This document shows positions 1 through 9,441 of a stretch of 64,000 nt of DNA, one piece after another. The translations under genes were made by a program, and so were the position numbers. Positions within the stretch are counted from its first letter, which is position 1, and each line of letters starts with the position of its first letter. Where the stretch lies: contig NZ_JAESDI010000001.1 in assembly GCF_019249215.1 (NCBI RefSeq), forward strand, positions 314,728 through 378,727, given 5' to 3'. Under the pieces are notes generated by a model. The model worked only from the letters and a program-made list of their open reading frames with translations. It had not been told where the DNA came from and ran no database searches. Source of the DNA: Alteromonas lipotrueae (lineage in GTDB: Bacteria; Pseudomonadota; Gammaproteobacteria; Enterobacterales; Alteromonadaceae).

Positions 1-270
1 AGCACGGTTAATCGAATTGGTAATATTCGTTAGCACTGCTTCTTGCTGTTCTAGAGAACCTGTTACCAAATCATTATTTCGTTGAAATTGCGTCAGCCCA
101 TCAAGCTCTTCGGTCAAGCGCAGTACTTTTGCAGCGCCCACAGGATCGTCTGCCGGCGTAATGATCCGCTTTCCCGTCGCTAACTGCTCCTGCGTTTTAA
201 CCAAATCTTGTTGATTTTCCATAATGGAGCGAATGCTTTGGTCGTAAACTTGACTCGTCGATATACGCAT
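1..270 (-). CDS. flgL: Flagellar hook-associated protein 3 (FlgL), N-terminal 90 codons only
   Basis: The gene runs off the left edge of the window, so only the N-terminus is seen. It begins with ATG at 270 and reads MRISTSQVYDQS, the usual start of the hook-filament junction protein FlgL (HAP3), which joins FlgK to the flagellin filament. The QEQLATGKRI and PADDPVGA stretches are typical of the conserved N-terminal helical region shared with flagellin. It follows flgK with only 6 nt between them, so the two are surely cotranscribed. Identification is firm; the C-terminus cannot be assessed. Confidence 0.93.
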   Translation of the reverse strand, partial: MRISTSQVYDQSIRSIMENQQDLVKTQEQLATGKRIITPADDPVGAAKVLRLTEELDGLTQFQRNNDLVTGSLEQQEAVLTNITNSINRA

Positions 271-276
271 AATGTG

Positions 277-2406
277 TTACCTCGCCGCACTTAGAATAGT
301 ATCGAACAACTCCTGCGCTGTGCTCAATATTCTTGCTGCGGCAGAATAAGACTGCTGAAACTTAATCAGGTTTGCCGCTTCTTCATCTAGGCTCACCCCA
401 GATACTGACTCAAACCAATTTTCCGATTGTGTTTTCATTGCTTCTGCTGAAGTCAAAGAAATGTCAGCCATGGCTGCATCTTCACCAATTCGCCCTACCA
501 TAGATGCATAGGCATCTTGAAAAGTACGTTGCTGATTGGTTGATTCACTGCTCACTTGCACTAGGTTCTCGTTCTGCAACGATGCGATTTCAAGTGCATT
601 ACTGTTGTCGTTAAAGCCATCAGTGTTGTAACTAATAGAAAAACTATCACCCGCTTTAGGTACGCCATCTAAACTAATGTCGTAACCCGGGTAGTCATTT
701 AGTGATGAAAATGCTGCAGGCCAAGCAGGGCCGCTGCCACTACTTTCAGCCTGTGCTAATAAGTTACTTAAATTGGTCGCACCGGTCACATTGGTGATTA
801 CATTTGGCGGCGTTTCCCCATCAAGTACTTGATAGCTATCTTCTGCGGTAAAGACAATTTGAGCTGGCGCGCCAAACGTGCCACTGGGTGAACTGGCTAA
901 ATCATGTATTCCACCTGCGCCATCAAATGCAGATTGCTCAGTTCCGCCGCCGACTTCAGTGTTGGTGATTGTTACCCCGCTCACATTGGCGCTACCTAAA
1001 TTCGTGGCATCCGCTTGGGCTCTTACTGGCGCCGCGAACGCGAGATCTTCAGGTCTGTTTGTGGCTAGCTCAATGGATGATGCAATAGTTTTGGTAGGTT
1101 GCATCAAAAACTCATCCCCTACCGCATAGGTTGAAGCTCCACCAAACTCTACTTCAATACCGCCAGGTAATTCATTAAACCCAGTAGTGACAGTGTAATT
1201 AGAAAAGACAATATCATTCCCAGAGCCGTCTTTTTGAGGTGTTCCGTCAGGATTTAAAAACGTAATTTCTATTTCGCTAGGAACCCCTGCCGCTACTGCC
1301 GTCACCTCAATTTGATAATCGGCGTCAGTAAGTTCAGCACTTTTGCCTGCAATAAGCTGACCGACAACCTGATAGTCTCCGTTGGTATCTTGTGTTTCCA
1401 ATCCCCTAAAAGTAGGAATGTCGAAAATATTGCTGCCCAACTGACCGTCTAAATCCATACCTAGCTTGTTTTGGGTGTTGACAGCATCGGCAAAAGCAAC
1501 GGAAAGCTGGCCTACGTCGCGCATGGCAGTACCAAGTACTTCGTTTCTATAACGAAATAGCCCACCTAAGCTGCCGCCTAAGTCACTCTCTACAATACGA
1601 ACTGTGGTATCGTTTTTAGTTTGAGAACCAAAATCTGTTTCTAACTTTAGTTCTTTGTTGGTTGAGTCTGCACTCGTACTTATTTCAAATAAATTGAACG
1701 CGCCGTTATCTAATATAAGAGATTCGCCAGTGGTCAAATTCACGGTGATCGCACCGTTTTGACTTTGACTGTCTTTCACATCGATTGCCATAATAGAGGC
1801 AAGCTCTTCAACAGCGGCATCTCGTTTATTCATTAATGCGCTGGGTTCGTCGCTGGTGTTGTTCCCTTTGGCAATCACAATGTTTTTGTTTAGTTCGCCA
1901 ATTGAGCTAATCAAACTATTGGTTCTATTAACTAAAGACGTGACTTCAAGGTTAAACTCTTCTTCCTTTTCCACCATGTAATCTGAGAGGGTTTTCATAC
2001 GCTGGTATAGCGACTCTGATTTCCCTAATACCTGTTCACGTGAGGCCAAGTTTGTAGGGTCGTCTGACGCAGTTTGTACCGCTGCAAAGTAATCACTAAT
2101 ACCTTTAGATAGTGAGTTCGCCTCACCAGCCAGAAGGTTATCAATTGCAGAGGTTTTGGAAGAAAAAGCTTCTAGTTCACCCACCGAGGTTATGTCGCGA
2201 CGAAGCTGGTTTTGCGCAAATACGTTAATAATTCGCTCTGTATTTCCAATTTCAACACCGAATACATCATTGTTAACTAACTCGGTTCGTTCACGTACGT
2301 ACCCGGGCGTATTTACATTGGCAATATTATTACTGGTCGTTTGTAAAAGCTTACTACTGGCGTTTACACCACTGGTGGCAAGGGAAAATAAATCAACTGC
2401 GCTCAT
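277..2406 (-). CDS. flgK: Flagellar hook-associated protein 1 (FlgK)
   Basis: HAP1, the first hook-filament junction protein, exported through the flagellar type III apparatus and placed on the distal end of the hook. The N-terminus carries the rod/hook signature NNIANVNTPGY (about residues 26-36). The C-terminus (about 640-709) is the matching helical segment, with KFQQSYSAAARILSTAQELF. At 709 aa it is much longer than the enteric protein (about 550 aa); the extra length is in the surface-exposed middle, roughly residues 320-600, rich in G, T, N and S. It sits between flgJ and flgL in the usual order. Confidence 0.96.
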   Translation of the reverse strand: MSAVDLFSLATSGVNASSKLLQTTSNNIANVNTPGYVRERTELVNNDVFGVEIGNTERIINVFAQNQLRRDITSVGELEAFSSKTSAIDNLLAGEANSLSKGISDYFAAVQTASDDPTNLASREQVLGKSESLYQRMKTLSDYMVEKEEEFNLEVTSLVNRTNSLISSIGELNKNIVIAKGNNTSDEPSALMNKRDAAVEELASIMAIDVKDSQSQNGAITVNLTTGESLILDNGAFNLFEISTSADSTNKELKLETDFGSQTKNDTTVRIVESDLGGSLGGLFRYRNEVLGTAMRDVGQLSVAFADAVNTQNKLGMDLDGQLGSNIFDIPTFRGLETQDTNGDYQVVGQLIAGKSAELTDADYQIEVTAVAAGVPSEIEITFLNPDGTPQKDGSGNDIVFSNYTVTTGFNELPGGIEVEFGGASTYAVGDEFLMQPTKTIASSIELATNRPEDLAFAAPVRAQADATNLGSANVSGVTITNTEVGGGTEQSAFDGAGGIHDLASSPSGTFGAPAQIVFTAEDSYQVLDGETPPNVITNVTGATNLSNLLAQAESSGSGPAWPAAFSSLNDYPGYDISLDGVPKAGDSFSISYNTDGFNDNSNALEIASLQNENLVQVSSESTNQQRTFQDAYASMVGRIGEDAAMADISLTSAEAMKTQSENWFESVSGVSLDEEAANLIKFQQSYSAAARILSTAQELFDTILSAAR

Positions 2407-2423
2407 ATATTAAACCCCTCTTC

Positions 2424-3374
2424 TTACGGCATTAAGCCGTTAAGCCTATCGCTGTTGTAAACGGCCATTATCTTGTTGGCGTAATTAGGATCCGTAGCAT
2501 ATCCAGCACTTTGTAGCTCGCGAGTATAGCGGTGTGCATCTGAGGCTTGTTCCACCGCATGCTGATAACGGGGCTGAGTAGTGATAAAGCGACCGTAGTC
2601 ATCAACCGCCTCCTCTAATGACGCATAAGAACGAAATGCAGCTTTTTGCTTTTGTGGAATGCCGCTATTAAATTCAAGTGTATCGACAACCGCTTGCTCG
2701 CCTTCCCACTGCGAATTCGCTTTAATACCAAAAAGATTGTGCGAGCTTTCGCCGTCGGCATTGTGAATAACAAACTTACCCCAACCTGTTTCAACCGCGG
2801 CCTGCGCGATAATGGCTTTAGCATCCATACCGTATTTGTCAGCCACTTGTTCAGCATAGGGGCGTAAGGTTTCAACAAAATCTTCAGGGCTATCGAACAT
2901 GCTATCTTTTGCGGCCGATTTCACTCCTTTAGACTCGGAAGCCAGCACGGTTTCTTGGGCTTGCTCTATAGCGATAACACGGTCGCGGTTCAGCGAATTC
3001 AAGTTGCCGTCACTACGAATCACACTGGCTGGTAAATAGCTGTCTTCAGATTGGCCCATTTGTTTGACGATAATGTCAGCCAAGCCCATGCCGCCCCCCG
3101 CCGTTAAATCGGTTGCAAGCTGTTGGTCGTGCATATCGCGATAAAATTTAACTTGTTGAGAATTGAACGGGCTGTCTTCATCAGCCAGGGCATCTTGCGC
3201 TTTACGCATCGACTTCAGCATCATTTGCACAAATATGGCTTCAAATTGTTCTGCCGCTTCTTGCAATACACTTTCATCACCCGAAGCAATAGCCTCGCGC
3301 ATTTTATTAATACTGCCAAGGTCGTGGACATTACGTGCCATATCGAGCTGATTTTTTGAGCTGAATGCTTCCAT
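2424..3374 (-). CDS. flgJ: Peptidoglycan hydrolase / rod cap FlgJ
   Basis: Two-domain FlgJ of 316 aa. Residues about 30-105 form the rod-binding domain (QFEAIFVQMMLKSMRKA, then GGMGLADIIVKQM). Residues about 160-310 form a glucosaminidase-type muramidase domain (AIIAQAAVETGWGKF with the catalytic Glu, then LFGIKA and the tyrosine-rich end). It digests peptidoglycan so that the rod can cross the periplasm, and caps the growing rod. Its start codon shares one base with the flgI stop, which suggests translational coupling. Length equals the usual gammaproteobacterial form. Confidence 0.95.
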   Translation of the reverse strand: MEAFSSKNQLDMARNVHDLGSINKMREAIASGDESVLQEAAEQFEAIFVQMMLKSMRKAQDALADEDSPFNSQQVKFYRDMHDQQLATDLTAGGGMGLADIIVKQMGQSEDSYLPASVIRSDGNLNSLNRDRVIAIEQAQETVLASESKGVKSAAKDSMFDSPEDFVETLRPYAEQVADKYGMDAKAIIAQAAVETGWGKFVIHNADGESSHNLFGIKANSQWEGEQAVVDTLEFNSGIPQKQKAAFRSYASLEEAVDDYGRFITTQPRYQHAVEQASDAHRYTRELQSAGYATDPNYANKIMAVYNSDRLNGLMP

Positions 3375-4486
3375 TAGATAATCACCAATTCACCGTGAAG
3401 CGCACCGGCCTGCCTTAAAGCTTCTAAGATAGCCATTAAATCGCCAGGTGCAGCCCCCACCTCATTAACGGCCCGCACTAGCTGATCCAGTGTAACGCCA
3501 GGTTCAAATGAAAACATGCGGCTATCAGATAAATCCACATCAACAATCGACTGTGTGGTAACTACCGTTTCGCCGTCCGCAAACGCATTGGGTTGAGTAA
3601 CTTGTTGGTTTTCTGAAATCGTCACAGTTAACCCGCCATGGGTTATAGCGGCAGGTAGTAATCGCACGTCTCGACCAATCACAATGGTGCCTGTGCGGCT
3701 ATTGATGACAACCCGCGCAGGGGCATCAGCTGGTGTAAATTCGAAATTTTCCAGTGTGGCCAAAAAGCCCACTCGCTGACCAACATCTCTTGGTGCCGAT
3801 ACACGTACCGACGCGGCATCAATGGGCGTAGCGATGGAATAACCTTTTTCTGGCTGTGCACCCAATCGCTCGTTAATCACATCAGCTAAGGCTTTTGCTG
3901 TTGAAAAGTCAGGGTAATGCAAGTTCAATGTTAATGAGTCGCCATTGGCAAAACCGCTAGGGACGGTTTGCTCTACCATAGCGCCGTTAGGAATACGGCC
4001 TACGGTCGGCGTATTCACCACAATTCGCGAACCATCGCCGCCTTGTGCGCCAAAGCCACTTACTACCAAACTACCTTGCGCAACTGCATACACTTTGCCA
4101 TCTACACCGCGAAGAAATGTCTGTAACAGCGTACCGCCTTGCAAGCTACTCGCTTCGCCTACTGACGACACAGTAATATCAATGGTTTGTCCTGGTTTAG
4201 TAAAAGCCGGCAGTTCTGCGTGTACAGCCACGGCTGCAACATTCTTAATTTTAGGTTTGGTGTTGGAATCTAAACTTATGCCGAAGTTACTTAGCATGGT
4301 ACGAAAGCTTTGCTCAGTGAAAGGGCTTTGCTCACCGGTGCCGGGTAAGCCTACCACTAGGCCATAGCCTACTAATTGGTTGCTTCTCACCCCTTGGATA
4401 CTTGCTAAGTCTTTAATGCGTTGTGCATTGGTATTGCCTGACAATACCAATGTAAATGCGATAATAACTACTGAAAACAAACGCAT
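3374..4486 (-). CDS. flgI: Flagellar P-ring protein FlgI
   Basis: Forms the periplasmic P-ring around the flagellar rod in the peptidoglycan layer. I use the ATG at 4486 (370 aa), preceded by AGGAGAAT, rather than the longer open frame to 4522, because this start gives a clean signal peptide ([17 protein letters not shown], cleavage near NTNA). After it come the typical [20 protein letters not shown] opening and [12 protein letters not shown]. The C-terminus has [36 protein letters not shown], diagnostic for FlgI (given here only as a family comparison, split as two adjacent blocks around residues 333-368). The gene lies between flgH and flgJ. Confidence 0.95.
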   Translation of the reverse strand: MRLFSVVIIAFTLVLSGNTNAQRIKDLASIQGVRSNQLVGYGLVVGLPGTGEQSPFTEQSFRTMLSNFGISLDSNTKPKIKNVAAVAVHAELPAFTKPGQTIDITVSSVGEASSLQGGTLLQTFLRGVDGKVYAVAQGSLVVSGFGAQGGDGSRIVVNTPTVGRIPNGAMVEQTVPSGFANGDSLTLNLHYPDFSTAKALADVINERLGAQPEKGYSIATPIDAASVRVSAPRDVGQRVGFLATLENFEFTPADAPARVVINSRTGTIVIGRDVRLLPAAITHGGLTVTISENQQVTQPNAFADGETVVTTQSIVDVDLSDSRMFSFEPGVTLDQLVRAVNEVGAAPGDLMAILEALRQAGALHGELVII

Positions 4487-4506
4487 AATGATTCTCCTAG
4501 CCCCGC

Positions 4507-5199
4507 TTAAAGCGGCCACCATGATGATGTGAAAAACTTCGTAAGCCAGCCTTTCTCTTGCGCACTGGCAAAAGAGCCCGTTCCGCTGTATTGAATTCTG
4601 GCATTCGCTATTTTTGTCGATAGCACTTCATTTTCGGGGCTAATATCAGATAAGCGAATGATGCCCGTCAAACGGATGTATTCGTCGCCATGATTTAAGG
4701 TAAGCCACTTTTCACCGCGAATGACCAAATTGTCATTGGGTAGCACTTCAACTACGGTGACAGAGATATTTCCCGATAAACTGTTACTTTGGTTTGTCGC
4801 TGCATCCCCTGCAAAGTCGTTTGACGAACTTACGCCAAGCTGAACCGATTGCCCGCCAATATTTAACGCCTGGCCACCTAATCCAGTGATCGTGTCTAAA
4901 TCTACCGTGGTATCTTTTGATGTCGACGTGCCAGCAGATTTACTCGCGTTAGTATTTTCACTTAACGTGATAGTAATAATGTCGCCAACCCGTCTAGCCG
5001 TCATATCTGAATACAAGCTATTGGCCATGTAAGAGCGGAACAGCGAACCATCTTCTACAATCTTCTCACGAGGATAATCAGGTACCACTGGAGCAAACGA
5101 CGGGTCGTTTGCTTGAACCGGTGGCTGGTTAGTGCTTGCACAACCTGCCAATATTGCCACTGAAAGGAAGAGTCCGATAATTCGCATAACATTACTCAC
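4507..5199 (-). CDS. flgH: Flagellar L-ring lipoprotein FlgH
   Basis: Outer-membrane L-ring subunit. The N-terminus is a lipoprotein signal with lipobox LAGC (Cys 20 in the longer reading). The middle has the conserved [14 protein letters not shown] block, and the end has [19 protein letters not shown] and WLTKFF. The longest frame starts with GTG at 5199, sharing one base with the flgG stop. An in-frame ATG at 5187 would also leave a complete lipoprotein signal, so the exact start is open by four residues. Lies between flgG and flgI. Confidence 0.95.
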   Translation of the reverse strand: MSNVMRIIGLFLSVAILAGCASTNQPPVQANDPSFAPVVPDYPREKIVEDGSLFRSYMANSLYSDMTARRVGDIITITLSENTNASKSAGTSTSKDTTVDLDTITGLGGQALNIGGQSVQLGVSSSNDFAGDAATNQSNSLSGNISVTVVEVLPNDNLVIRGEKWLTLNHGDEYIRLTGIIRLSDISPENEVLSTKIANARIQYSGTGSFASAQEKGWLTKFFTSSWWPL

Positions 5200-5987
5200 T
5201 AAAGTTGCTGAATGACTTGTCCAAGCATCTGATCCACAGATGAAATCACTTTCGAGTTCATCTCGTACAAACGTTGACTTTCAATCAAATTAACCAGCTC
5301 TTCGGTCACATTCACGTTAGAGGTTTCTAACGTACCTTGTGCAATCGTGCCTATACCTTGAAGGCCTGGTACACCTTGAATGGGCGCGCCACTTGATGCG
5401 GTTTCAACGTATAGGTTCTGCCCAATAGGTTGTAGACCCGTAGGGTTAATGAAGTCTGATAAGTTCATTTGCCCAAGTACTTGCGGCTCTGCTTGACCAC
5501 GAATTGACACGCTAATTTCACCGTCTTGTGAAATCGTGATTTGCTGCGCATCTTCCGGAATAGCCACTTCAGGTTGGAGTAAAAAACCCGCGCCAGAAGT
5601 CACTATCTGACCTTGGTCGTTCATTGAAAACTGACCATTTCTTGAGTAGGCAATGGTGCCGTCAGGCTGCAAAATCTCAAAGTAGCCTCGCCCCTGAATA
5701 GACATATCTAACGCATTATCTGTGGTTAGCAAGTTGCCTTGGGTATGTGCTTTTTGTGTTGATACTACCTTTGAACCAGAACCTAACATAAGGCCAGAAG
5801 GTAATTCGGTATCAGCTGATGAGCGGCCACCAGGTTGGTTTATATTCTGATAAAGCAAGTCTTCAAAAATTGCTCTGTCTTTTTTAAAACCTACCGTTGA
5901 TGCGTTAGCCAGGTTGTTCGATACCACCGCCACATCTGTTTGTGCGGCATCAAGACCTGTTTTACTTATCCACAATGCTGGGTGCAT
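5199..5987 (-). CDS. flgG: Flagellar distal rod protein FlgG
   Basis: Distal rod subunit, 262 aa, matching the usual 260-262 aa. It opens with MHPALWISKTGLDAAQ, followed by VVSNNLANASTVGFKKDRAIF. It closes with LETSNVNVTEELVNLI and a helical tail ending GQVIQQL, the standard rod/hook C-terminal motif. Exported by the flagellar type III system and part of the drive shaft through the P and L rings. Downstream of flgF by 48 nt and adjacent to flgH. Confidence 0.97.
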   Translation of the reverse strand: MHPALWISKTGLDAAQTDVAVVSNNLANASTVGFKKDRAIFEDLLYQNINQPGGRSSADTELPSGLMLGSGSKVVSTQKAHTQGNLLTTDNALDMSIQGRGYFEILQPDGTIAYSRNGQFSMNDQGQIVTSGAGFLLQPEVAIPEDAQQITISQDGEISVSIRGQAEPQVLGQMNLSDFINPTGLQPIGQNLYVETASSGAPIQGVPGLQGIGTIAQGTLETSNVNVTEELVNLIESQRLYEMNSKVISSVDQMLGQVIQQL

Positions 5988-6035
5988 GGCGACCTCCTAA
6001 CCTTTAAAGTTCGTATAACGAAATTGTTAACTATT

Positions 6036-6779
6036 CTAGAGAATGCGCAGTAATTGGTTGCCGCGAGTATCTAGCTCATCAGCTTGCTTCATCATCTTCA
6101 CTTGAAGCTCATAGTGGCGCTGAAGGCTTATCATATTGACCATTTCGTCAACGGCATTAACATTCGAGCCTTCCAACATGCCAGACATCACTTTCACACC
6201 AGCGTTTGCTGGAGCTACCGTGCCGTCTTCCATTCTAAATAAACCATCAGTGCCTCGTTCCATATCGGCATAGTTCGGCTTAACCAATTTCAGCCGGCCA
6301 ACATCTTCAATCACATTTTCTGGCGCGCCAAGCTGTCTCATTGACAACGTACCGTCCATACCAATATCTAGATTATCTAGGGGCACAGGAAGAAAGATTG
6401 GACCGTTATCACCTAAAACGGGGCGATTGTGCACATCTGTCAAAATACCGTCGTCACCTAACTTGAAGTTACCGTCACGAGAATAAGCTTCTTGCCCATT
6501 ATCGTCTTGAACGGCAAACCAGCCATCGCCTTGTATAGCAACGTCTAAATCACGACCCGTTTGAATCATAGGGCCCGACTCATAGTTGTTTGACGGACTT
6601 TCGGTCATTGAAAAAACGCGAGACGGCAAACCTTCGCCGTAGGCAGGCATTGACCTTGCCTGTTCTAACTGAGCTCTAAACCCAGTTGTTTGCGCGTTAG
6701 CCAAGTTATTGGCACGTAACCCCGTACCTAAAAGGTCTTGAGATGCACCACTGGCAGCAATGTAGAGAAGTTTGTCCAT
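6036..6779 (-). CDS. flgF: Flagellar proximal rod protein FlgF
   Basis: Proximal rod protein, 247 aa. N-terminal MDKLLYIAASGASQDLLGTGLRANNLANAQTTGFRAQL (read as two blocks, residues 1-20 and 21-38) and C-terminal GSNVNAVDEMVNMISLQRHYEL are the family hallmarks. It is the first gene of the flgF-G-H-I-J-K-L unit. A sigma-54 promoter lies 39 nt upstream of the ATG, and beyond that a terminator ends the flgE transcript, so this unit is independently controlled. Confidence 0.96.
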   Translation of the reverse strand: MDKLLYIAASGASQDLLGTGLRANNLANAQTTGFRAQLEQARSMPAYGEGLPSRVFSMTESPSNNYESGPMIQTGRDLDVAIQGDGWFAVQDDNGQEAYSRDGNFKLGDDGILTDVHNRPVLGDNGPIFLPVPLDNLDIGMDGTLSMRQLGAPENVIEDVGRLKLVKPNYADMERGTDGLFRMEDGTVAPANAGVKVMSGMLEGSNVNAVDEMVNMISLQRHYELQVKMMKQADELDTRGNQLLRIL

Positions 6780-6817
6780 GACTGACTTTTGACTCTGGTT
6801 AAACCATATACAGGTTT

Positions 6818-6834
6818 TGCAATCCCAGTGCCAA
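6818..6834 (-). promoter_or_regulatory. Sigma-54 (RpoN) promoter for flgFGHIJKL
   Basis: On the minus strand the sequence is TTGGCACTGGGATTGCA: a -24 element TTGGCAC and a -12 element TTGC with the invariant GG and GC separated by exactly 10 nt. It lies between the flgE terminator and the flgF start, leaving a leader of about 25-30 nt. The consensus match is close to perfect, and class II/III flagellar operons of polarly flagellated gammaproteobacteria are known to use sigma-54 with FlrA/FlrC-type activators. Confidence 0.85.
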
Positions 6835-6857
6835 CATGCACAAATCGAAGTGGATAC

Positions 6858-6888
6858 AAAAAAACCGCAACTATGTTGCGGTTTTTTT
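6858..6888. terminator. Rho-independent terminator between flgE and flgF
   Basis: Perfect hairpin with 7-bp core CCGCAAC / GTTGCGG around a TAT loop, extended by seven A-T pairs, so a T-tract follows in either direction. It ends the flgBCDE transcript on the minus strand. Nothing converges on it from the plus strand. Confidence 0.88.
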
Positions 6889-6904
6889 ACTTAAACATCA
6901 CTGC

Positions 6905-8281
6905 TTATCGGATGTTCAGGATAGTCTGGTTCAGTGAGTTGTTCACTTCAAGCGCTCGAGAGTTCGCCTGGAAGTTCCGCTGTGCAATAATCATATCGAT
7001 TAGTTCAGTGGTAAGGTTAACGTTAGCTTGCTCTAGGGCTGATGAGTTAATTTCACCAAAAGTACCCGTAGTCGCTTCACCCGCTAATGCTTCACCAGAT
7101 AGAATGCTTTCTTTCCATTCCGTGCTGCTTTGCTGTGTTAAGCCTTGCTCATTGGCAAACCTCACTAGGGCCACTCGCACAATTGGCTCAGAAGTACCAT
7201 TTGAGAAAGTCGCTCGAACCAAGCCATCTGGGCCAATATCGATACCGGTCAAACGACCAACAGGCAAACCATCTTGCTCTAATGACGTAACTTCGAATGC
7301 TGATGCGTATTGCGTAGGCTCAACAGTAGTGGCTCCGCTAGGCTCTAGGTTAAAATCAATGCCAATTTGCTGCGTTGCATCTGCACCATTTGATAAGGCT
7401 GAACCAAGCGCTTCAGTGGTTAACTTATAATCGGTAGTTTGAATGCCATCTGGCGATTCAATACCAATAAAGTCACCACCTTGAGAAAACACGAGTTTAG
7501 CGGCTGTAACGCCGTTACCTGTGTTAGTACCCAATGAGTTTACCGCTGTTGTAGGATCGGAATCTGTACCGGTAGAATTCACTAAATCAGTAAGTTGATC
7601 GTCAACCGCTGTAGCCACATACCATTCGTTGTCTGCCGCCACATCTTTAACGAAGTAATAGGTCATCACGTGGCTGTCGCCTAGTGAGTCATAAACCGTT
7701 ACCGAGGTTGCCGCGTTATAGGTAAGTGGATCTTCCGGGTCGAATGCAGCAGGGTCTAAGCCCTGATCACCCGCAGGTAAGTTCATACGAATATCAACTT
7801 CTGAGGTTTGAGCTGGAGACCCTGACGAATCTGGAATTTGTACTGGCTCAGTGGTACTCAATGCAACTGACGAACTGGTAGAGTCTGAGTTAACGGGAAA
7901 ACCTAAAAGTAAGTCGCCGTTACTGTTAACCACGTAATTGTCATCATCTAACTTAAACTGGCCAGCTCGGGTAAACGAGAAATCTCGTGAGGTTTCATCA
8001 GGAACGGTGGCAAAAAAGCCGTTCCCAGTGATCGCTAAATCAAGTGCTGTATTGGTGAACTGTAAGCTACCTTGAGAAAACTGCTGGGCTACATCTTGTG
8101 TCAAAACACCGTCGCCCACTTTGGTCTTACTGCCAGCCAAAAGTGATGTGGCGTACACGTCGCCGAATTCAGCGCGAGACTCTTTAAAGCCAACAGTATT
8201 CACGTTTGCGATGTTATTCGCGGTTACATCTAAATCTTTTTGTGCGGCAGCTACGCCACTTAGTGCAATATTAAAAGACAT
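6905..8281 (-). CDS. flgE: Flagellar hook protein FlgE
   Basis: Hook subunit, 458 aa. N-terminus MSFNIALSGVAAAQKDLDVT followed by ANNIANVNTVGFKESRAEF; C-terminus has NSSALEQANVNLTTELIDMI followed by AQRNFQANSRALEVNN. The central part is the variable D1-D2 region (about residues 150-380), rich in S, T, D and G. It is the last gene of the flgBCDE unit and is followed by a strong terminator. Confidence 0.97.
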   Translation of the reverse strand: MSFNIALSGVAAAQKDLDVTANNIANVNTVGFKESRAEFGDVYATSLLAGSKTKVGDGVLTQDVAQQFSQGSLQFTNTALDLAITGNGFFATVPDETSRDFSFTRAGQFKLDDDNYVVNSNGDLLLGFPVNSDSTSSSVALSTTEPVQIPDSSGSPAQTSEVDIRMNLPAGDQGLDPAAFDPEDPLTYNAATSVTVYDSLGDSHVMTYYFVKDVAADNEWYVATAVDDQLTDLVNSTGTDSDPTTAVNSLGTNTGNGVTAAKLVFSQGGDFIGIESPDGIQTTDYKLTTEALGSALSNGADATQQIGIDFNLEPSGATTVEPTQYASAFEVTSLEQDGLPVGRLTGIDIGPDGLVRATFSNGTSEPIVRVALVRFANEQGLTQQSSTEWKESILSGEALAGEATTGTFGEINSSALEQANVNLTTELIDMIIAQRNFQANSRALEVNNSLNQTILNIR

Positions 8282-8295
8282 GCTTCTTTCTCCTG

Positions 8296-8985
8296 CTAAC
8301 TGCCGATTTGAATAACGTCGTCAAGACTAATGCTGACTTCGCCATCTAAATTTAAAATGACGCCCTGACCGCTGCCGGCCAAACTAACACTTCCTACATG
8401 ACGATTAATGGCTGTATTCAATTGAACGCCTTCACCATTTATTTCGCCTGTAGCACTGATTACGTAGTCGCCCGCTGGCATATCGTTGCCTTGGGTATCC
8501 TTGCCATCCCATTCAAATTGAATGTTGCCAGCGGCTTGTGTGCCAGCATCAATGGTCTTAATCACTTCACCGTATTGATTTTCAACAGTGATCGTCATGT
8601 TTTGTACGCTCTGCTCATTGACCACAACACCAGATACGCCTGCAGCGTCGCTAGACATGTGCCCTACGTTGCCCTGTACCAACACGTTCTGACCTATCAA
8701 GCTTGATGCTTGTAATGCCTGGTTAGATGTCATCGAGGCGGCGAATGACTCGAATTTATCATTCAACTGAGAAATACCATCAGCCATAGTGAATGATGTC
8801 ATTTGCGCTACCATCTGGTCGTTATCTACGGGTTTAGTAGGATCCTGATTCGCTAATTGCTCGGTTAACATGGCAAAAAAGTCTTCTTGCGAAAGCTGTT
8901 GCTCTGTTCCATCGACAACCGGAACCGTCTCTTCTTGCCAGTAGAGTTCGTTGTTCAGGCCAGTGGTGTTGTTAATTGTGGTCAC
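8296..8985 (-). CDS. flgD: Flagellar hook assembly scaffold FlgD
   Basis: Hook cap protein, 229 aa, needed for hook subunit polymerisation and later displaced. The N-terminal block QEDFFAMLTEQLANQDPTKP, then VDNDQMVAQMTSFT (about residues 34-68), is the FlgD signature. The C-terminal half (about 100-229) has a FLN/Ig-like fold pattern with QFEWDGKDTQGNDMPAGDY. Lies 14 nt upstream of flgE. Confidence 0.96.
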   Translation of the reverse strand: MTTINNTTGLNNELYWQEETVPVVDGTEQQLSQEDFFAMLTEQLANQDPTKPVDNDQMVAQMTSFTMADGISQLNDKFESFAASMTSNQALQASSLIGQNVLVQGNVGHMSSDAAGVSGVVVNEQSVQNMTITVENQYGEVIKTIDAGTQAAGNIQFEWDGKDTQGNDMPAGDYVISATGEINGEGVQLNTAINRHVGSVSLAGSGQGVILNLDGEVSISLDDVIQIGS

Positions 8986-9016
8986 AGTATTTTCCTCACA
9001 TTACCTACGCGGCAAC

Positions 9017-9439
9017 TTATTGCCCTTGCCCTAGCTGCAATACCCGACGAAATATCTTTTTCGTGGTATCTGCAACCTGAACGTTGGTTTCATAGGCTTT
9101 TGATGCCGACATCATATTTGCCATTTCTTCCACGATGTTGACGTTAGGCTTATAGATATAACCTTCTTCGTCAGCCATTGGGTTATGCGGAGCATACTCA
9201 ACTTGCAATGGTGCATCGCTTTCTACAATTCCCTTAACTTCAACACCCACGCCTTTGGATTGATCGCCCATAGCACGCTGTAACTCTGCGGCAAACACAG
9301 GGTGTCTTGCACGGTACGTTTCGTTATAACTACTACTTACCGAATTCGCGTTGGCAATATTACTTGCGGTTGTGTTTAAACGAACATTCTCAGCTTCCAT
9401 ACCGGTACTGGAAATTGACATCACATTAAATAAGCTCAT
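9017..9439 (-). CDS. flgC: Flagellar proximal rod protein FlgC
   Basis: Proximal rod protein, 140 aa, close to the usual 134-140. N-terminus MSLFNVMSISSTGMEAENVR with ASNIANANSVS; central KPNVNIVEEMANMMSASKAY; C-terminus TTKKIFRRVLQLGQGQ. Only 2 nt separate it from flgB, so the pair is cotranscribed and probably translationally coupled. Confidence 0.97.
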   Translation of the reverse strand: MSLFNVMSISSTGMEAENVRLNTTASNIANANSVSSSYNETYRARHPVFAAELQRAMGDQSKGVGVEVKGIVESDAPLQVEYAPHNPMADEEGYIYKPNVNIVEEMANMMSASKAYETNVQVADTTKKIFRRVLQLGQGQ

Positions 9440-9441
9440 GA

